Shown: in pieces, positions 62,702-64,000 of the stretch
Layout: the number at the start of each line of letters is the position of its first letter
Numbering within the stretch: position 1 is the stretch's first letter
Program-made: the position numbers and the translations under genes
Assembly: GCA_017937485.1 (NCBI GenBank)
Contig: JAGBDN010000101.1
Span: forward strand, 124,001 to 188,000
Source: Thermoguttaceae bacterium
GTDB taxonomy: Bacteria; Planctomycetota; Planctomycetia; Pirellulales; Thermoguttaceae
DNA length: 64,000 nucleotides
Reading direction: 5' to 3'
Notes under the pieces: generated by a model
The model's database searches: none
What the model saw: only the letters and a program-made list of their open reading frames with translations
What the model was told of the DNA's origin: nothing

Positions 62702-63736
62702 TCAACGGTCGTTTTCAGCGAGATAACCTAATATTTCGTCGAGGTTTGCGTCGCAGGAGTGAACGGCGACGACGCGCTTCGTCTTCATATTAATATACAA
62801 AAATTGGCCGCGCATCCCCCCCTTGCCGAACGCAAACCCCGAATCGCCGACCGGATGCAGTTCGAAACCGCGCTTCAAAACTTCGTCGACCGCCGCTTCC
62901 GAAAGGATTCGCTTGCCGTCGTAAACGCCGCGCTGAACGTATGTTACGCCGAGTTTCGCCATATCCTCGGTCGAAATATACATCCCGGTCGCGCCCATCG
63001 GAAAGCCTTGCGGACACTTCGCAAACGCGCATTCGGAAAATTTCATCGGCGCCAACGCCTCGCGGATAAGGAAATCGTCGAGCCGCTCGCCCGTTTTTTC
63101 GGAAACGATTCGCGAAACCAAGTAAAACGCCGCGTCGCTGTAAACGCTTTTTTCGCCGGGTTTATATTTCAACGGTCGTTCGAGAACAAGGCGCAAATAA
63201 TCTTGCGACGCCCAGTCGTTCGGATTTTCCGCGTCGATATCGAGGAAGCCGCGCCCAAAACCGACGCGGTGCGTCATTACGTCGGAAATCTTGACGTCGC
63301 GCCACTTCGGATCGAAGTTTTCCGGGAATTTCGCTTCAAAGATCGGGAAAACCGGGTCGTCGACGTCGAGAACGCCGCGATCTTGCAGAATCATAACCGC
63401 CGTAACCGCAAAGAGTTTTGCGACGGAGTACGTGTTCTGACTCCGCGACGCCGGGCGAACTTGTTTCGTTCGCGAAACGCCGTCGCAAACTTCGCAAATC
63501 GCGTAAACCCGCCCGTCTTTTTCGGCCAGCTCGACCAATTTTTCAAACATCGGTTTCGACGCAGCGTCGCTCGTTTCCATTTCTTCGTCAACCTCCGAAA
63601 TCGTCGCGACTTCCGCTCCGCCGTTTTCCGCGTTATCGTCGAACCCGTAAACCGCGCCGACGCCGTTGTTACTCGCCGTCGCGACGCCGCCGAAAAGCGC
63701 GACCGCCAACGCGATTTTTCGCCAATTCGCTTTCAT
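62702..63736 (-). CDS. exported serine hydrolase (class C beta-lactamase/CubicO family)
   Basis: A 344-residue secreted protein. The signal peptide is IALAVALFGGVATASN. A Glu/Asp-rich stretch follows to about residue 55. The catalytic SxxK is SVAK (S104, K107), and the YxN equivalent is YSD (Y199-D201), with Asn replaced by Asp as in many esterase-like members. SDVMTHRVGFG and MGATGMYISTEDMAKLGV are family motifs. It more likely cleaves D-amino-acid peptides or esters than beta-lactams. I chose the ATG at 63736, preceded by GGAGAG; an ATG 12 bases upstream would start inside that site. Confidence 0.85.
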   Translation of the reverse strand: MKANWRKIALAVALFGGVATASNNGVGAVYGFDDNAENGGAEVATISEVDEEMETSDAASKPMFEKLVELAEKDGRVYAICEVCDGVSRTKQVRPASRSQNTYSVAKLFAVTAVMILQDRGVLDVDDPVFPIFEAKFPENFDPKWRDVKISDVMTHRVGFGRGFLDIDAENPNDWASQDYLRLVLERPLKYKPGEKSVYSDAAFYLVSRIVSEKTGERLDDFLIREALAPMKFSECAFAKCPQGFPMGATGMYISTEDMAKLGVTYVQRGVYDGKRILSEAAVDEVLKRGFELHPVGDSGFAFGKGGMRGQFLYINMKTKRVVAVHSCDANLDEILGYLAENDR

Positions 63737-63763
63737 TTTACTCTCCATCGCTTGCTTAAAGCG

Positions 63764-64000
63764 TTACTCGTTTTGCGTCAAATAGTTAAGAAGCCCTTCG
63801 CAACCGGCGAGAACGTCGTTCCAAGCGGCGTCGAAGTCGTTCGTGTACCAGGGGTCGACCAAATCGCGCGGCTCGGCGGTATAATCGAGCAGAAGCGAAA
63901 CCTTGTCTTCAAAGCCCTTAGGGCAAACGCGCATCATATTGCGTCGATTCCAGTCGTCCATTCCGATCAGCATATCCCAACGCTCGAAGTCGTCGGGTCG
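63764..64000 (-). CDS. low-molecular-weight protein tyrosine phosphatase (5' end cut by window edge)
   Basis: The C-terminal 78 residues of an LMW-PTP. DFERWDMLIGMDDWNRRNM matches the conserved region with Asp and Asn, and LVDPWYTNDFDAAWNDVLAGC contains the catalytic Asp-Pro (general acid loop, DPW) and the usual final helix. The frame is open to the edge, so the CX5R active-site loop lies outside the window. In bacteria these phosphatases often act on tyrosine kinases that control surface polysaccharide export, or on free phosphotyrosine substrates. Confidence 0.85.
   Translation of the reverse strand, partial: RPDDFERWDMLIGMDDWNRRNMMRVCPKGFEDKVSLLLDYTAEPRDLVDPWYTNDFDAAWNDVLAGCEGLLNYLTQNE

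Noticed and set aside
1..64000. Prophage, plasmid or IS element
   Set aside because: No integrase, transposase, terminase, capsid or replication gene, and no flanking direct repeats, were seen.

Overview
The window looks like chromosomal DNA of a Planctomycetota bacterium, probably an anaerobic, host-associated member of the Pirellulales/Thermoguttaceae kind. This rests on gene content: many Tat- or Sec-exported enzymes, DUF1080 (3-keto-disaccharide hydrolase) proteins, a CstA carrier, an FHA-GAF histidine kinase, a Rieske/cytochrome b pair with c-haem domains fused to cytochrome b, and an M60 (mucin-type) metallopeptidase. The lineage is an inference from family content; no rRNA or marker-gene comparison was possible. 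I saw no tRNA, rRNA, IS element, prophage or CRISPR array.

Layout. 1-2.3 kb: carboxynorspermidine decarboxylase (polyamine synthesis), a small membrane protein and a single-domain response regulator. 2.8-9.5 kb: four exported proteins on the plus strand, namely a Tat-exported glycosidase-like protein, two tandem paralogues with a caspase/gingipain-like His/Cys pair, and a GHL10 glycosidase. 10-17.7 kb: a large three-repeat protein, a broken predicted-kinase gene, a NagB-like sugar-phosphate isomerase and a DUF262/HNH (GmrSD-like) defence protein. 17.9-25.8 kb: redox genes, namely a Tat FAD oxidoreductase overlapping a fused NapH-NapG iron-sulphur protein, convergent with a Rieske/cytochrome b unit whose cytochrome b lacks the high-potential haem ligands and has a long Ala-rich tail. 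26.5-31.2 kb: small proteins, two DUF1080 proteins (one fused to an NlpC/P60-like domain) and an esterase. 31.3-33.2 kb: two nucleotide-sugar genes on the minus strand. 33.6-42.1 kb: ispG, a UDG-like protein, FHA-GAF histidine kinase, HD phosphohydrolase and a sodium/solute symporter. 42.3-49.8 kb: oligoendopeptidase F, endonuclease/phosphatase-family and metallophosphoesterase enzymes, GH127 and a membrane protein. 50-64 kb, all minus strand: rseP, dxr, an AvtA-like aminotransferase, a metzincin, cstA, an M60 peptidase, a zinc-ribbon protein, a serine hydrolase and the end of a low-molecular-weight tyrosine phosphatase.

Together the genes suggest a cell that breaks down host or plant glycans and glycoproteins outside the cytoplasm (GHL10, GH127, DUF1080, esterase, M60, clan CD-like proteins), takes up peptides and solutes (CstA, symporter, PepF), makes isoprenoids by the MEP route (ispG, dxr) and runs a low-potential quinol electron-transfer chain. 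Promoters of the TTGACA-N17-TATAAT type are easy to see, and several exported-protein genes carry a 5' hairpin and a pyrimidine-rich leader before the ribosome binding site. Intergenic DNA contains several degenerate short tandem repeats, and one dispersed 21-base sequence also occurs inside the linkers of the NapH-NapG fusion.
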